Assembly (NCBI GenBank): GCA_020024055.1 | Contig: JAHHUI010000001.1 | Span: 1-44,902, forward strand | From: Spirochaetaceae bacterium | GTDB lineage: Bacteria > Spirochaetota > Spirochaetia > WRBN01 | Length of the DNA stretch: 44,902 nucleotides | Direction of reading: 5' to 3' | In this document: piece by piece, positions 10,099-18,277 of the stretch | How the letters are laid out: each line of letters opens with the position of its first letter | Position numbering within the stretch: the first letter of the stretch is position 1 | Notes under the pieces: model-generated | Database searches by the model: none | What the model saw: the letters and a program-made list of their open reading frames with translations, nothing else | Told to the model about the DNA's origin: nothing | Translations under genes and position numbers: made by a program

Positions 10099-10378
10099 AG
10101 TCCAATAACCTGAATTAGGTTATTTTGTTGTGTGATATTTTACCCATTCCAGTTAAGTTTTTAATTATGTATTTTTTTTTGCCCCAAGCAAGAGTTCCTA
10201 CGCCAAACCATACATATTAAAATACATAAAAATATCAGACAACCCATATTTTAGGGATTGTATATTCTCATATGAGTTTTGCTGTTTGATAAATAGCTGA
10301 CTCCTCTGATTCCTGATTACATGAGATATACAATTCCCGGCTTTCTGCACCCGGGCTTTCATGCCCGGGTGTTTTTTC
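10099..10378 (+). ncRNA. Candidate non-coding transcript, or remains of an erased gene
   Basis: This interval contains no convincing plus-strand coding frame, yet it is bounded by C-tract promoter 5 and by a very strong terminator at 10348-10377. Near the expected 5' end is a perfect hairpin: AATAACCT (10104-10111), loop GAATT, AGGTTATT (10117-10124). The rest is AT-rich with a few short repeats. It could be a small RNA of about 280 nt, or an array slot whose coding sequence has eroded. No match to 6S, SRP, tmRNA or RNase P RNA was recognised. A minus-strand frame here reads through the terminator and looks spurious. Confidence 0.35.
10348..10377 (+). terminator. Strong rho-independent terminator
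   Basis: A perfect 9-bp GC-rich stem, CACCCGGGC (10348-10356) with GCCCGGGTG (10363-10371), loop TTTCAT, and a run of six T. No intact gene lies directly upstream. Confidence 0.9.
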
Positions 10379-10396
10379 TTATCTACCACTTATTTC

Positions 10397-10425
10397 TTGA
10401 CATTCTATAGCAAACTATGTAGATT
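10397..10425 (+). promoter_or_regulatory. Promoter of lipoprotein remnant E (no C tract)
   Basis: TTGACA (10397-10402), a 17-nt spacer without a C tract and TAGATT (10420-10425). It is followed by a GGAGG ribosome site at 10448-10452. Confidence 0.6.
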
Positions 10426-10461
10426 CCATCACAATTTATTGATAGACGGAGGATAATACCA

Positions 10462-10854
10462 ATGTTGAAGTATGCCAAAATTTTATGCTGACTATCCTTG
10501 CTATGCTATCTGCCTGTAAAGAGCTCCTCAGCGTAATCATAACCAAACCACAATGCCAGAATATTCTGAAATTTCATCTTCTGTACCAACAGACCCTAAT
10601 AATCTTAATGGAGTGGTATGAGAAGGAAAAACGGATTATGGCTTGTATGTAGTGAGTTTTTTAAAAAAATTACTGATACCAGCGTAGTCTATTATACAGG
10701 GTTGTCTGAAAATCTGGCAATGGCCAGAGCCTATGCCTTTATGTCATATCCCCAGCACACAGAAATTAAAAGTGACACTGTGATTGTTATATTTATGTAT
10801 GGGCAATTTGTTTACGATTTTCGCATTATCAACGAAAATGAAAAGCACAAATAG
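10462..10854 (+). pseudogene. Decayed lipoprotein, LNxTxW family, copy E
   Basis: An ATG nine nt after GGAGG opens a signal peptide that stops after nine codons. One frame shift restores LAMLSACK, a lipobox. A further shift gives a Ser/Pro linker and NNLNGVV followed by TGA (10619-10621), exactly where other members have the conserved Trp codon. The same frame continues DYGLYVVSF to a T6/A7 run, where another shift joins SVVYYTGLSENLAMARAYAF and the C-terminus ending in NENEKHK at 10854. Several frame shifts and a nonsense change make this the most decayed copy. A weak hairpin without a T run follows near 10911-10940. Confidence 0.7.
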
Positions 10855-10963
10855 TTGGGGTTTATGAACTTTCCTATTCCGCTGAAAAGAATGCAATAAT
10901 TCAATATTTACACCCTTTCTTGCTTGATAAAAGGAAGGGTAGTAAAGCCTTCTTTTGATTAAT

Positions 10964-11860
10964 TTACACGTCAATATTCCATAAAGTCTTGGACAAAATA
11001 CCAATAATGAAACTGACCCCAGCCACACCCAAACTGATCACAGCCATTTCCAGGAATCTGGGCCACAAGGGTGTGCTCTGCACCACAGCCATATAATAAT
11101 TAAACATGAGGATAATCAGCAGCACGGCGCACACCACCATGGCCAGCGCAAGATAGACCTGATGCGGCATCAGGATATAAGGTGCAATGAGCAGCAAAAC
11201 AACAATAATATAGGCAGCCCCGGTAAAAACGCTTGCCGTGATGGCATCTGGCCGGCCTTCCGATTTCAAAGACAAATATTCACTGGCAGCCATAGACAGC
11301 GAAGCAGCCACTCCTGTAATAAAACCGGTGATGGCAATCAGTTTAGCATCCTGATAGGCAAAAGTGAAACCGGCCAAGCTGCCTATCATCTCCACCAGGG
11401 CATCATTCAGACCCAAGACAATAGAACCGACAAAACGCAGAGCTTCTCTGTCCACCAGGCTGAGAATCTCGCTTTCATGCCTATGTTCATCCTGCATAAT
11501 CACCAGCTCCACTTCGGGAATCACAGGGGCCAGCAAGGCAAGATTTTTTTCCGTGAAAAGTGCATCTGCCCTTTTCTCCATCCATTTCAGCATGAAAACA
11601 TAACCCACAATAAAAGTGAACAGTGAACCAAAAAACACGGCGAAATAATTAGGGGCCACATCTTGTCCAGAATATTTTTTCCAAATATTGTAATGTTTAA
11701 GCTCTTCTTCCGCGATGCCCAAAATCATGTCCCGATTTTCTTTTTTTCTGCGCGCTTTTTTTGCAACGGCTAAATATAAATAGCGCTCTGTAATTTCCAT
11801 GCGCTGAAATTTGATCAAGCATTTCATCTGCTGCTTTGAAAATTGTGTTTCCGCTGCCAT
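10964..11860 (-). CDS. Ferritin-like domain fused to a VIT1/CCC1 metal transporter
   Basis: A 298-residue membrane protein. Residues 1-145 are helical with ferritin/rubrerythrin-like metal ligands (EITERYLYLA, EEELKHY, DEHRHE) around one hydrophobic segment. Residues 150-298 match the VIT1/CCC1 family: GLNDALVEMIGSLAGF, the signature stretch from ITGVAASL to AASEYL, and three further membrane helices. The family moves Fe(II) or Mn(II) out of the cytoplasm; the fused domain is thought to sense or bind iron, as in the MbfA type. The ATG at 11860 is chosen because GGGGGTG precedes it; upstream in-frame codons run into the rlmE gene. It is the last gene of the minus-strand run behind rlmE, 25 nt away. 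Iron detoxification is the inferred role. Confidence 0.9.
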   Translation of the reverse strand: MAAETQFSKQQMKCLIKFQRMEITERYLYLAVAKKARRKKENRDMILGIAEEELKHYNIWKKYSGQDVAPNYFAVFFGSLFTFIVGYVFMLKWMEKRADALFTEKNLALLAPVIPEVELVIMQDEHRHESEILSLVDREALRFVGSIVLGLNDALVEMIGSLAGFTFAYQDAKLIAITGFITGVAASLSMAASEYLSLKSEGRPDAITASVFTGAAYIIVVLLLIAPYILMPHQVYLALAMVVCAVLLIILMFNYYMAVVQSTPLWPRFLEMAVISLGVAGVSFIIGILSKTLWNIDV

Positions 11861-11885
11861 ATTTTCACCCCCATTTTTATTGAAA

Positions 11886-12470
11886 TTACTTTTTATTATA
11901 TTGTAATGCAACAATATAAAATTCCATTGATTCATTGCGTATGGCTTTGGGACGCACAGCTTTCACCTGATGAAAATACTGCCCCAGCTGCGCCATAAAT
12001 TCTCTTTCATCTCCATGTTCAAAAATTTTGGCCATGAAATGTCCGCCGTTGGACAGCAATTTTTGCGCAATGGCCCAAGCCTGCCGCACCAAGGCCAGGC
12101 TACGCGCACAGTCTGTCAGCCTGTCTCCTGTGGTCGAAGGGGCTGCATCGCTGACGACGAGGGCAAACGGACCACAGGGCTGAATCCTCTCTAAAACAGC
12201 TTTTTGTGTAAAATCACCTTGAATTTCCAGGATATGCGGATGGCTGATTTCCAATTTTTTTAAATCACAAGAGACCACATCACATTGACATTTTTTGGCC
12301 AGATATAAACTGAAGCCGCCCGGGGCGGCTCCTAAATCAAGCACTTTATCTCCTGATTTTACAAGAGGATACTTTTGCAGTATCTCTTCTAATTTGAAGA
12401 CACTTCGGGCAGGATATCCTTGCTTTTTCGCCAAGGCCGCCCAGTGATCATTCTGGCTGCGCTTAGCCAT
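11886..12470 (-). CDS. rlmE: 23S rRNA 2'-O-methyltransferase (RrmJ/FtsJ)
   Basis: A 194-residue FtsJ-family enzyme that methylates the ribose of the conserved uridine in the 23S rRNA A loop during large-subunit maturation. The SAM-binding motif is DLGAAPGGFS (45-54). The catalytic tetrad is complete: K26 (SVFKLEEI), D108 (VVSDAAP), K148 (FMAKIF) and E183 (SMEFY). It is slightly shorter than the E. coli protein. The ATG overlaps the end of hisS by 8 nt, so translation is probably coupled. Confidence 0.95.
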   Translation of the reverse strand: MAKRSQNDHWAALAKKQGYPARSVFKLEEILQKYPLVKSGDKVLDLGAAPGGFSLYLAKKCQCDVVSCDLKKLEISHPHILEIQGDFTQKAVLERIQPCGPFALVVSDAAPSTTGDRLTDCARSLALVRQAWAIAQKLLSNGGHFMAKIFEHGDEREFMAQLGQYFHQVKAVRPKAIRNESMEFYIVALQYNKK

Positions 12471-13767
12471 GAATCATCTTCCGTATATGCAAAATTGCTG
12501 CCCCGACATCGGCGGCTGGAATATTTTCCCGGCTGGCAAGATCGCGCAGAATAAATCCTTCTTTTTCTTTATAAAAGACACCCACACGCGCACCCAAACT
12601 TTGCGCATAGCGAAATTGCTGATCCAGTTTTTTATCATCGGGGAAACAGGCTACTTTGATACCCCGGGCCTGTAAGGCCAGCTGAAGCCGACGCTGGCTT
12701 TGCATATCCTGTGCATATATCAATACCACATCTGCAGCCGATATCTGGGGCAAAGCCCCCTGTATTTCTTCCAGGGCAGCCAGCAGTCGATCCAGGCCGA
12801 CACTGCCGCCGATGCCAGAGATTTCCTCATTGCTGTACAGGCCCACTAAATTATCATATCGCCCGCCCGAACACACGCTGCCGATTTCACTCATATCTTC
12901 TAAAAATGTCTCGAAAACAATGCCTGTGTAATAGTCCAGACCACGCGTGATGCAAGGATCTAAAAGATAAAAACCACCCAGTCCTAAGGCATTCAGCTGC
13001 TCAAAGATCTGCTTTAAATCGCCCAGCGCCGGTGTATCCACTCTCTGCTCTTCAAACAGGGTCTGCAAATGCTGCAGGGCCTGTTCGCTATTGCCCTGGG
13101 GTTGAACAAATCGCCACAGCAGATCAGCATGATTGGGAAGTATAGTGGCTAATTCACTTTGAGTTTTTTCCTTGCCCACTTTATGAATCTTGTCCAGAAT
13201 GCCTAAAACAGGCAAATATTGAGCCTCAAGATTCCAATGAGAAAGCAAATCCTTCAGCAGGCGCCGATGATTGATGTGGATTTTAAATTTCTGCACGCCC
13301 AAAGAGCGCAAAGCTGCCTGGGCCACCAGCAAAACATCTAAATCAGCCTGAATATTATGGCTGCCGACAATATCAAAATCACATTGATAAAATTCACGAT
13401 AGCGGCCTTTCTGGGGGTTTTCGCCTCGCCAGGCTTTGCCTATATGATAACGCCGAAAAGGCAGCCCAACCTCATGGCGATGCATGGCCAAAAAACGTGC
13501 AAAGGGTACTGTTAAATCAAAGCGCATAGCCACATCGCGCCCGCCGGCATCTTCAAAACGAAAAATCTGTTTTTCTGTTTCCCCGGCGCTTTTGCTCAGC
13601 AATACATCTGTATATTCCAATGTCGGGGTATCAATAGACTGATACCCAAAAAGCTGGAACACATCCTGCAAAGTCCGCATGGCTTTTTCTCTTTGACATG
13701 CCGGCTGGGGTAAAATATCACGAAAGCCTTTCACCAGCCTGGCCTTGGTTTGCCGTTTATCCGCCAC
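12463..13767 (-). CDS. hisS: Histidyl-tRNA synthetase
   Basis: A 434-residue class II synthetase that charges tRNA-His. The N-terminus reads KGFRDILP; motif 2 is RGENPQKGRYREFYQCDFD; the histidine-specific loops are GLDYYTG and CSGGRYDNL; motif 3 is GIGGSVGLDRL. Residues from about 340 form the anticodon-binding domain (ADVVLIYAQD onward). The start codon is GTG, with GAGGGGG on its 5' side as the ribosome site. It lies 50 nt after the DHH gene and overlaps rlmE. Confidence 0.97.
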   Translation of the reverse strand: MADKRQTKARLVKGFRDILPQPACQREKAMRTLQDVFQLFGYQSIDTPTLEYTDVLLSKSAGETEKQIFRFEDAGGRDVAMRFDLTVPFARFLAMHRHEVGLPFRRYHIGKAWRGENPQKGRYREFYQCDFDIVGSHNIQADLDVLLVAQAALRSLGVQKFKIHINHRRLLKDLLSHWNLEAQYLPVLGILDKIHKVGKEKTQSELATILPNHADLLWRFVQPQGNSEQALQHLQTLFEEQRVDTPALGDLKQIFEQLNALGLGGFYLLDPCITRGLDYYTGIVFETFLEDMSEIGSVCSGGRYDNLVGLYSNEEISGIGGSVGLDRLLAALEEIQGALPQISAADVVLIYAQDMQSQRRLQLALQARGIKVACFPDDKKLDQQFRYAQSLGARVGVFYKEKEGFILRDLASRENIPAADVGAAILHIRKMIHG

Positions 13768-13817
13768 AGGCGCCCCCTCTTTTTGCCATTGATGGGAAAA
13801 TTATATCATAAATATAT

Positions 13818-14768
13818 TTAAGAATCTTTATCATCCAGAAAATCAACAAAAAAGTCACGCACAGCCTCGGGGGTAGATGTGGTGAAAAACCCTGCCGCCT
13901 TGGCATGGCCGCCACCCCCAAAATGCCCAGCCAGTCGACCCACATCCACATCATTCCTGCTGCGCAGCCCCACACTATAGCCATCATCCTTACGGCGCAT
14001 AATCATCACCACTTCCACATTTTCCACACTTAACAAGAGGCGATAAATGCTGGCAGCGTCACGATCAATAGATGCATCCCAATTCCCTTCCACAATCATA
14101 ATCAGACGATTTTGTGCATAAGCCTGGCACCCGGCAATCAGTTTTCCCGTATATTGACGGCTGGCCAGACTAAAACGGCCCTCCATTTTTTCATACAGCT
14201 GCTCGATAGAAATGCCGCAGGCCAGCATTTCACCCACATCATTCATATAGGGCGCTGCCTTGGGCGAAAGATGGCGAAAAAAACCCGTATCTGCACAAAA
14301 GCCCAGCATCAGCCATTCCACTTCTTCTTTTGTGGGAACATGATTCATAGATTTCATCAGACGATAGATAAGCAATGTTGCCGCAGGAGACTGCGCATCA
14401 ATATAGCCAGAGAGGCTACCCTCTTCCACACAGGCATGATGATCAATCGCCACACAGGCACAGGGCATATTGCCAAAACCCGTGCGCGACAAAGAGGCAC
14501 AGTCTACTAAAATGACACCTGCATCGTCACGATTCAAGCGATCTAAAGGCACATGGGATTGAAATAAAGGTTCCAGGTGGCGCACATCATTGCGCGAAAA
14601 TGGCCCCCAAGACGAGAGCACAACATCTTTTCCTAAACGTTTGAGAAATGAAGCAAGTGCCAGCTGAGAACATAAACAGTCTAAATCAGGGCCTTCATGG
14701 CCTATCACACAAAAAAATTGACGTGTATTGATAAAATCAATAACACGTCCACATTCTTTAGAAAACAA
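13818..14768 (-). CDS. DHH/DHHA1 phosphoesterase, NrnA-like
   Basis: A 316-residue member of the DHH family, which includes nanoRNase/pAp phosphatase NrnA and cyclic dinucleotide phosphodiesterases. Metal ligands are GHEGPDLD (H24, D28, D30), VDCA (D89) and the D109-H110-H111 triplet. The C-terminal DHHA1 domain ends in GGGGHAKAAG. This domain order without an N-terminal membrane or sensory part fits the NrnA type, which degrades 2-5-nt RNAs, cyclic dinucleotide breakdown products or pAp; these cannot be told apart here. A TTG at 14768 preceded by an AAAAGGAAAAGAAG purine run is the likely start. The frame is open upstream but lies within the neighbouring gene. It overlaps that gene by 11 nt, suggesting coupling. 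Confidence 0.88.
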   Translation of the reverse strand: MFSKECGRVIDFINTRQFFCVIGHEGPDLDCLCSQLALASFLKRLGKDVVLSSWGPFSRNDVRHLEPLFQSHVPLDRLNRDDAGVILVDCASLSRTGFGNMPCACVAIDHHACVEEGSLSGYIDAQSPAATLLIYRLMKSMNHVPTKEEVEWLMLGFCADTGFFRHLSPKAAPYMNDVGEMLACGISIEQLYEKMEGRFSLASRQYTGKLIAGCQAYAQNRLIMIVEGNWDASIDRDAASIYRLLLSVENVEVVMIMRRKDDGYSVGLRSRNDVDVGRLAGHFGGGGHAKAAGFFTTSTPEAVRDFFVDFLDDKDS

Positions 14769-15192
14769 ATTGCTTCTTTTCCTTTTTATCCTTGCTGGGA
14801 AAATCATTGTCCCAATAGCGCTCACCCACCGGTGCTCCATAAGCGGGCAAGAGACCGTCTTTATTCAAGGTAATATCAATGCGCTTAATCTCGCCGTTCT
14901 TATAGAAAACAGACATCGTCGGGTTTTGCGGGCCGTTCACAAAATAAACAGATCCTGTTGTATTCCCTTCAAACCATGAATAGGGAAGAAATGCGCGGCG
15001 GCGCTGCCCATCCTGGCGAATATAATACACCACATATCCCTTTTTATGTTTACGCATATCATCGATATATGCAGTCTTCACATAGTATCTGTCTATTGTT
15101 TTAGGCTGGCTTTGATTATTCTGATTTTCCTGTGCAGAAATAGATGCAACACAGGCTAAAATCAACATAGATAACAGGATTAATTTTTTCAT
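14758..15192 (-). CDS. Exported hypothetical protein
   Basis: A 144-residue protein with an N-terminal signal peptide (MKKLILLS core, likely cut after SISA). LILAC inside it is a poor lipobox, so a soluble periplasmic protein is more likely than a lipoprotein. The mature part is polar and aromatic, with YYVKTAYIDDMRKHKKG and GSVYFVNGP segments and a lysine-rich end; no family is recognised. The ATG at 15192 is chosen because a TTGACA-N17-TATGAT promoter overlaps upstream ATGs (15204, 15201) and would start transcription at 15192. An upstream TATAAT with a weak -35 box would allow the 15204 start with AAGGG instead. It is first in the run with the DHH gene. Confidence 0.75.
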   Translation of the reverse strand: MKKLILLSMLILACVASISAQENQNNQSQPKTIDRYYVKTAYIDDMRKHKKGYVVYYIRQDGQRRRAFLPYSWFEGNTTGSVYFVNGPQNPTMSVFYKNGEIKRIDITLNKDGLLPAYGAPVGERYWDNDFPSKDKKEKKQFVF

Positions 15193-15199
15193 GGCACAC

Positions 15200-15228
15200 A
15201 TCATATATACCCTTCGACATGCTGTCAA
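15200..15228 (-). promoter_or_regulatory. Promoter implying a leaderless transcript
   Basis: On the minus strand, TTGACA (15223-15228), a 17-nt spacer and TATGAT (15200-15205). The ATG at 15192 lies 7 nt past the -10 box, the usual start distance. A second candidate is TGTGTT (15283-15288), 17 nt, TATAAT (15260-15265), which would give a leader of about 50 nt. Confidence 0.5.
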
Positions 15229-15314
15229 TAAAATTTTACCTTTTTCATTCGGGCATATAATTATAAAGTCCAGCTGAATCATAACACAGATTTCCTCATT
15301 TTTTAATCAACCCT

Positions 15315-15344
15315 CTTGATTTTATATATCTAGGCAGGTAGAAT
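15315..15344 (+). promoter_or_regulatory. Promoter of the decayed metalloprotease
   Basis: TTGATT (15315-15320), an 18-nt spacer and TAGAAT (15339-15344). The GGTAGAATCC context around the -10 box is the same as in C-tract promoter 2, but there is no C tract here. Confidence 0.55.
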
Positions 15345-15398
15345 CCACTTCTACGTGCTTTGGGGCATTATTAATTATTCTTTATAGGATAAGAAAAT

Positions 15399-16230
15399 AT
15401 GGTAAAAAAGTATTCATGTGTTTTTGTTTTGCCTGCCGCAATTTTCTCTTGTAAGTCCCCCTGCGGCAAAAAATATTGAGGTAGAACCCGATATATATAC
15501 TCAAGCCTATGTGGATAAGCATTTTCCGAGCTGGGATGTGGGCATAGTAGGATTTGAGGCAGAAAACGATTCTGTTTTCATTTCTCTTGTCGAGAAAAAA
15601 TATCTCGTTGAAACATTAGCGATCTTAAGAATATGAGTGAACACACACAAATTTGAAGAAAGGGCGATCAATTTGGCATGGGCAATTGACGGCACGATGT
15701 ACCCGTACACAAAGACAAGTCCCAGACTCCCGGCGGCCAATGGAACATCACCGATCAAATGCAGAGGCTTGATAAATATAGGGTTTGCATACGGTGAAGA
15801 GGATCGGCTATGACCTATGGATACATAAGAAAGCCTCTACGCAGCCTGTGCAGAACGCTTCTTCCGATCACGTGGTCTACTCTTATATGGATGTGACGAA
15901 TGACTATAAGATCGGGCAAAAGATCTGGCTGCACAATAAAGATTGGTCTAACGGCCAGCGGGGCAACAGGTCTTCCTAAGGACTATATTTCACGAGGCTA
16001 TGCATAACCTGGGATACCAGCACAACGGAAATCAGACTGGAAACTATAGACGCGATAACGTGCCGCACGTCTATAGTGAGAAAATGATGTCCCTTTATAA
16101 TACTCCCGAGGTTATGCAAAAATATGCTACTCAAATCAAGAAAATGAAAGCATTTTACTTGAAAAAGTATCAGTCGGTGATCACCGCTCCTATATTGTCA
16201 ATGCGGGATGGCCTGGCGATTGGCGCGTAG
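15399..16230 (+). pseudogene. Decayed lipoprotein zinc metalloprotease (metzincin type)
   Basis: An ATG at 15399 after AGGATAAG gives a lipoprotein signal with IFSC, but the frame ends within 30 codons. The next frame carries NIEVEPDIYTQAYVDKHF to 15636. After a region interrupted in every frame, a third piece (15785-15979) reads YSYMDVTNDYKIGQKIWLHN. A shift in the GGGG run near 15960 joins it to TIFHEAMHNLGYQHNG (HExxHxxGxxH at 15991-16023) and continues to 16230. HExxHxxGxxH is the zinc signature of metzincins, with Glu as catalytic base and three His ligands. The active-site motif is intact although the gene has at least three frame breaks. A mature protein of about 250 residues is implied. 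Confidence 0.75.
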
Positions 16231-16292
16231 GCATGCCGAGAATAACACATTGAATCTGAAAGACTGTAAAACAACAGAGGTATTAATTTGAG

Positions 16293-16311
16293 CCCCTTGT
16301 GGGGGATTTTT
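16293..16311 (+). terminator. Weak terminator after the metalloprotease remnant
   Basis: CCCC (16293-16296), loop TTGT, GGGG (16301-16304), then a run of five T. The stem is short. The rest of 16231-16338 shows nothing else. Confidence 0.4.
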
Positions 16312-16338
16312 ATGAGCTTTTTTTGTAAATAGATCCCT

Positions 16339-17370
16339 TCATTTCTTTTGATTTTGTTGTAAATACCATCGCACTGTTTTTCTCAGGCCGCTTTTTAAAT
16401 CCTCCTGCGGCTGCCAGTTCAGTGTCGATGTCAATTTTGTATGATCAATCGCATAGCGTAGATCATGCCCGGGGCGATCGGCCACAAATGTCAGCAAATC
16501 CTGATAGCTGCCTTCTTTCCTTGGCCGAAGATTATCCAGCAAAGAACAAATAGTACGTGCCAGTGTCAAATTATCCAGCTCTTGATCCCCGCCAATATTA
16601 TAACTTTCGCCCATTTGGCCCTTCATAAAAATTGTCTCGATTGCACGGCAATGATCTTCCACATACAGCCAGTCGCGCACATTGGTTCCTGTTCCATAAA
16701 CAGGTATGCTCTGATTGGCCGTGGCCGTGCGGATAATGGTGGGGATAAATTTTTCCTGATGCTGCTTGGGCCCATAATTATTTGAACAATTTGAACGCAA
16801 AGTTGGCAGGCCATATGTGTGATGATAAGAGCGCACGAATAAATCTGCCGATGCCTTTGACGCAGAATAGGGTGAATTGGGCAAATAGGGGCTTTCTTCG
16901 GTGAAAAAACCCTCTTTACCCAAAGTACCATAAGTTTCGTCGGTGGAAATCTGATAAAAGCAGGCCTGCTCCTTACCCTTCTTCATGCGATGCGGAGCCT
17001 CCATCCATGCCTCTCGCGCGCATTCCAAAAGATTGAATGCGCCCCCTACATTGGTGCGAAGGAAAACCGAAGGCCCAGAAATGGAATTATCCACATGAGA
17101 CTCTGCGGCGAAATGGATCACGCTGTCAATGTCATAGCGCTGAAAAAGCTGTTGCATATGGGCCATATCATTAATATCAGCTTTCTCAAAAATATAATTG
17201 GGCGCATCCTTAACCTCATCCAAATAAGATAAATCAGACGCATAAGTCAAATTATCCACATTAATCACACGTATATGCGCATGGCGCGGAACAAAATAAC
17301 ACAGAAAATTGGCTCCGATGAAGCCGGCCCCCCCAGTCACTAAGAGATTTTTGCGAATGCCTGCTGACAT
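16339..17370 (-). CDS. rfbB: dTDP-glucose 4,6-dehydratase
   Basis: A 343-residue extended short-chain dehydrogenase that converts dTDP-glucose to dTDP-4-keto-6-deoxyglucose, the branch point to rhamnose and other deoxysugars. It has the NAD-binding GGAGFIG (13-19), the catalytic STDETYG (usually STDEVYG; the T-D-E set is kept) and YSASK with the catalytic Tyr and Lys. Other family marks are SNCSNNYGP and VRDWLYVEDHC. The ATG at 17370 follows AGGGGGTGATCTC; the frame is open a little further upstream. It overlaps the end of rfbD by 31 nt, so the two are coupled. rfbA and rfbC are not in the window. Confidence 0.95.
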   Translation of the reverse strand: MSAGIRKNLLVTGGAGFIGANFLCYFVPRHAHIRVINVDNLTYASDLSYLDEVKDAPNYIFEKADINDMAHMQQLFQRYDIDSVIHFAAESHVDNSISGPSVFLRTNVGGAFNLLECAREAWMEAPHRMKKGKEQACFYQISTDETYGTLGKEGFFTEESPYLPNSPYSASKASADLFVRSYHHTYGLPTLRSNCSNNYGPKQHQEKFIPTIIRTATANQSIPVYGTGTNVRDWLYVEDHCRAIETIFMKGQMGESYNIGGDQELDNLTLARTICSLLDNLRPRKEGSYQDLLTFVADRPGHDLRYAIDHTKLTSTLNWQPQEDLKSGLRKTVRWYLQQNQKK

Positions 17371-18197
17371 GAGATCACCCCCTGCATCCAATGATGTAAA
17401 TCTATACCAAATGTTTTCTTTACCTTATCTTTCGACAAAACACTTAAAGGCGGACGTTTTGCCTTTGTGGGATATTCTTCGCTACGGATGGGATGCACGC
17501 GGCAGCTGAATCCCTCCTGCTGCATAATGGCCCAGGCAAAATCGTACCACGAAGCCACCCCTTCATCGCCCAGATGATACACGCCACTGTGCTGCGGGCC
17601 AAACCGGGGCAAAATCTGCAGAACATATTCCACCAAATGCGGTGCATATGTGGGTGTGCCTATTTGATCATAGACAACATTGAGATCAGACTTCTGGGCA
17701 CCCAGGGCACGCATTGTGGCATAAAAATTGTGCCCCACAAATGAATAGAGCCAAGATGTGCGGCAGATAAGGCAATTTGCCCCGCTTTCCATCAATGCCT
17801 GCTCGCCTTGCAGTTTCGTCTTTCCATACACACTCAGCGGCTGGGCAATGTCCTCCTCGCCATAAGGGGCACAGGTATTTCCTGAAAAAACATAATCCGT
17901 GGAAAAATGCACCCCTGTAATGCCCAAGTCAGCACATATCTCGCCTAAATTTTTCGCCCCCTGAACATTCACAGCATATGCTGCTTTTTTCTCATCTTCT
18001 GCCTTTTCCACATTCGTATAGGCTGCACAGTTAATTACAGCTGTGGCCCCAGACTGCCTGACCAAAGAGCGCAAAAGCGACAAATTCAAAATATCTGCTT
18101 CTTTTTCAGCGGGGGCAAAAAAAGATATTGCCCTTTTTTGCAGGGCTTCTATGAATAATTGACCTAATTGTCCTTGTGTTCCCAATATGAAATACAT
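17340..18197 (-). CDS. rfbD: dTDP-4-dehydrorhamnose reductase
   Basis: A 285-residue RmlD-family reductase that makes dTDP-L-rhamnose from the 4-keto sugar with NAD(P)H. It has the nucleotide-binding GTQGQLG (6-12), NCAAYTNVEKAE, STDYVFSG, the catalytic YGKTK and RTSWLY. The ATG at 18197 is chosen because the domain begins there (MYFILG); the open frame upstream runs across the promoter. It lies upstream of rfbB in one transcript. Sugar donor supply for surface polysaccharide or glycoprotein is the inferred job. Confidence 0.93.
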   Translation of the reverse strand: MYFILGTQGQLGQLFIEALQKRAISFFAPAEKEADILNLSLLRSLVRQSGATAVINCAAYTNVEKAEDEKKAAYAVNVQGAKNLGEICADLGITGVHFSTDYVFSGNTCAPYGEEDIAQPLSVYGKTKLQGEQALMESGANCLICRTSWLYSFVGHNFYATMRALGAQKSDLNVVYDQIGTPTYAPHLVEYVLQILPRFGPQHSGVYHLGDEGVASWYDFAWAIMQQEGFSCRVHPIRSEEYPTKAKRPPLSVLSKDKVKKTFGIDLHHWMQGVISCQQAFAKIS

Positions 18198-18216
18198 AAA
18201 GTTTTCTCTTGCCCAA

Positions 18217-18246
18217 AGTATAGCAGGAGAGACAAAGAATTGTAAA
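18217..18246 (-). promoter_or_regulatory. Promoter of rfbD-rfbB
   Basis: On the minus strand, TTTACA (18241-18246), an 18-nt spacer and TATACT (18217-18222), giving a leader of about 15 nt before the ATG at 18197. Confidence 0.55.
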
Positions 18247-18277
18247 TAAAGGCCAGACATATTCCGATGCAGAAATT

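Noticed and set aside
10198..10389. Minus-strand open frame of 63 codons
   Set aside because: It begins inside a strong plus-strand terminator hairpin, has no ribosome site and low-complexity composition.
10619..10621. TGA recoded as tryptophan
   Set aside because: TGA ends secA and other intact genes here, and copy E has several frame shifts as well, so simple decay explains it.
8362..10854. Programmed ribosomal frameshifting in the lipoprotein genes
   Set aside because: Breaks occur at different places in each copy without a shared slippery site and stem; independent indels fit better.
10744..11028. Minus-strand open frame overlapping copy E and the VIT1 gene end
   Set aside because: It overlaps the 3' end of a conserved gene in another frame and has no supporting signals.
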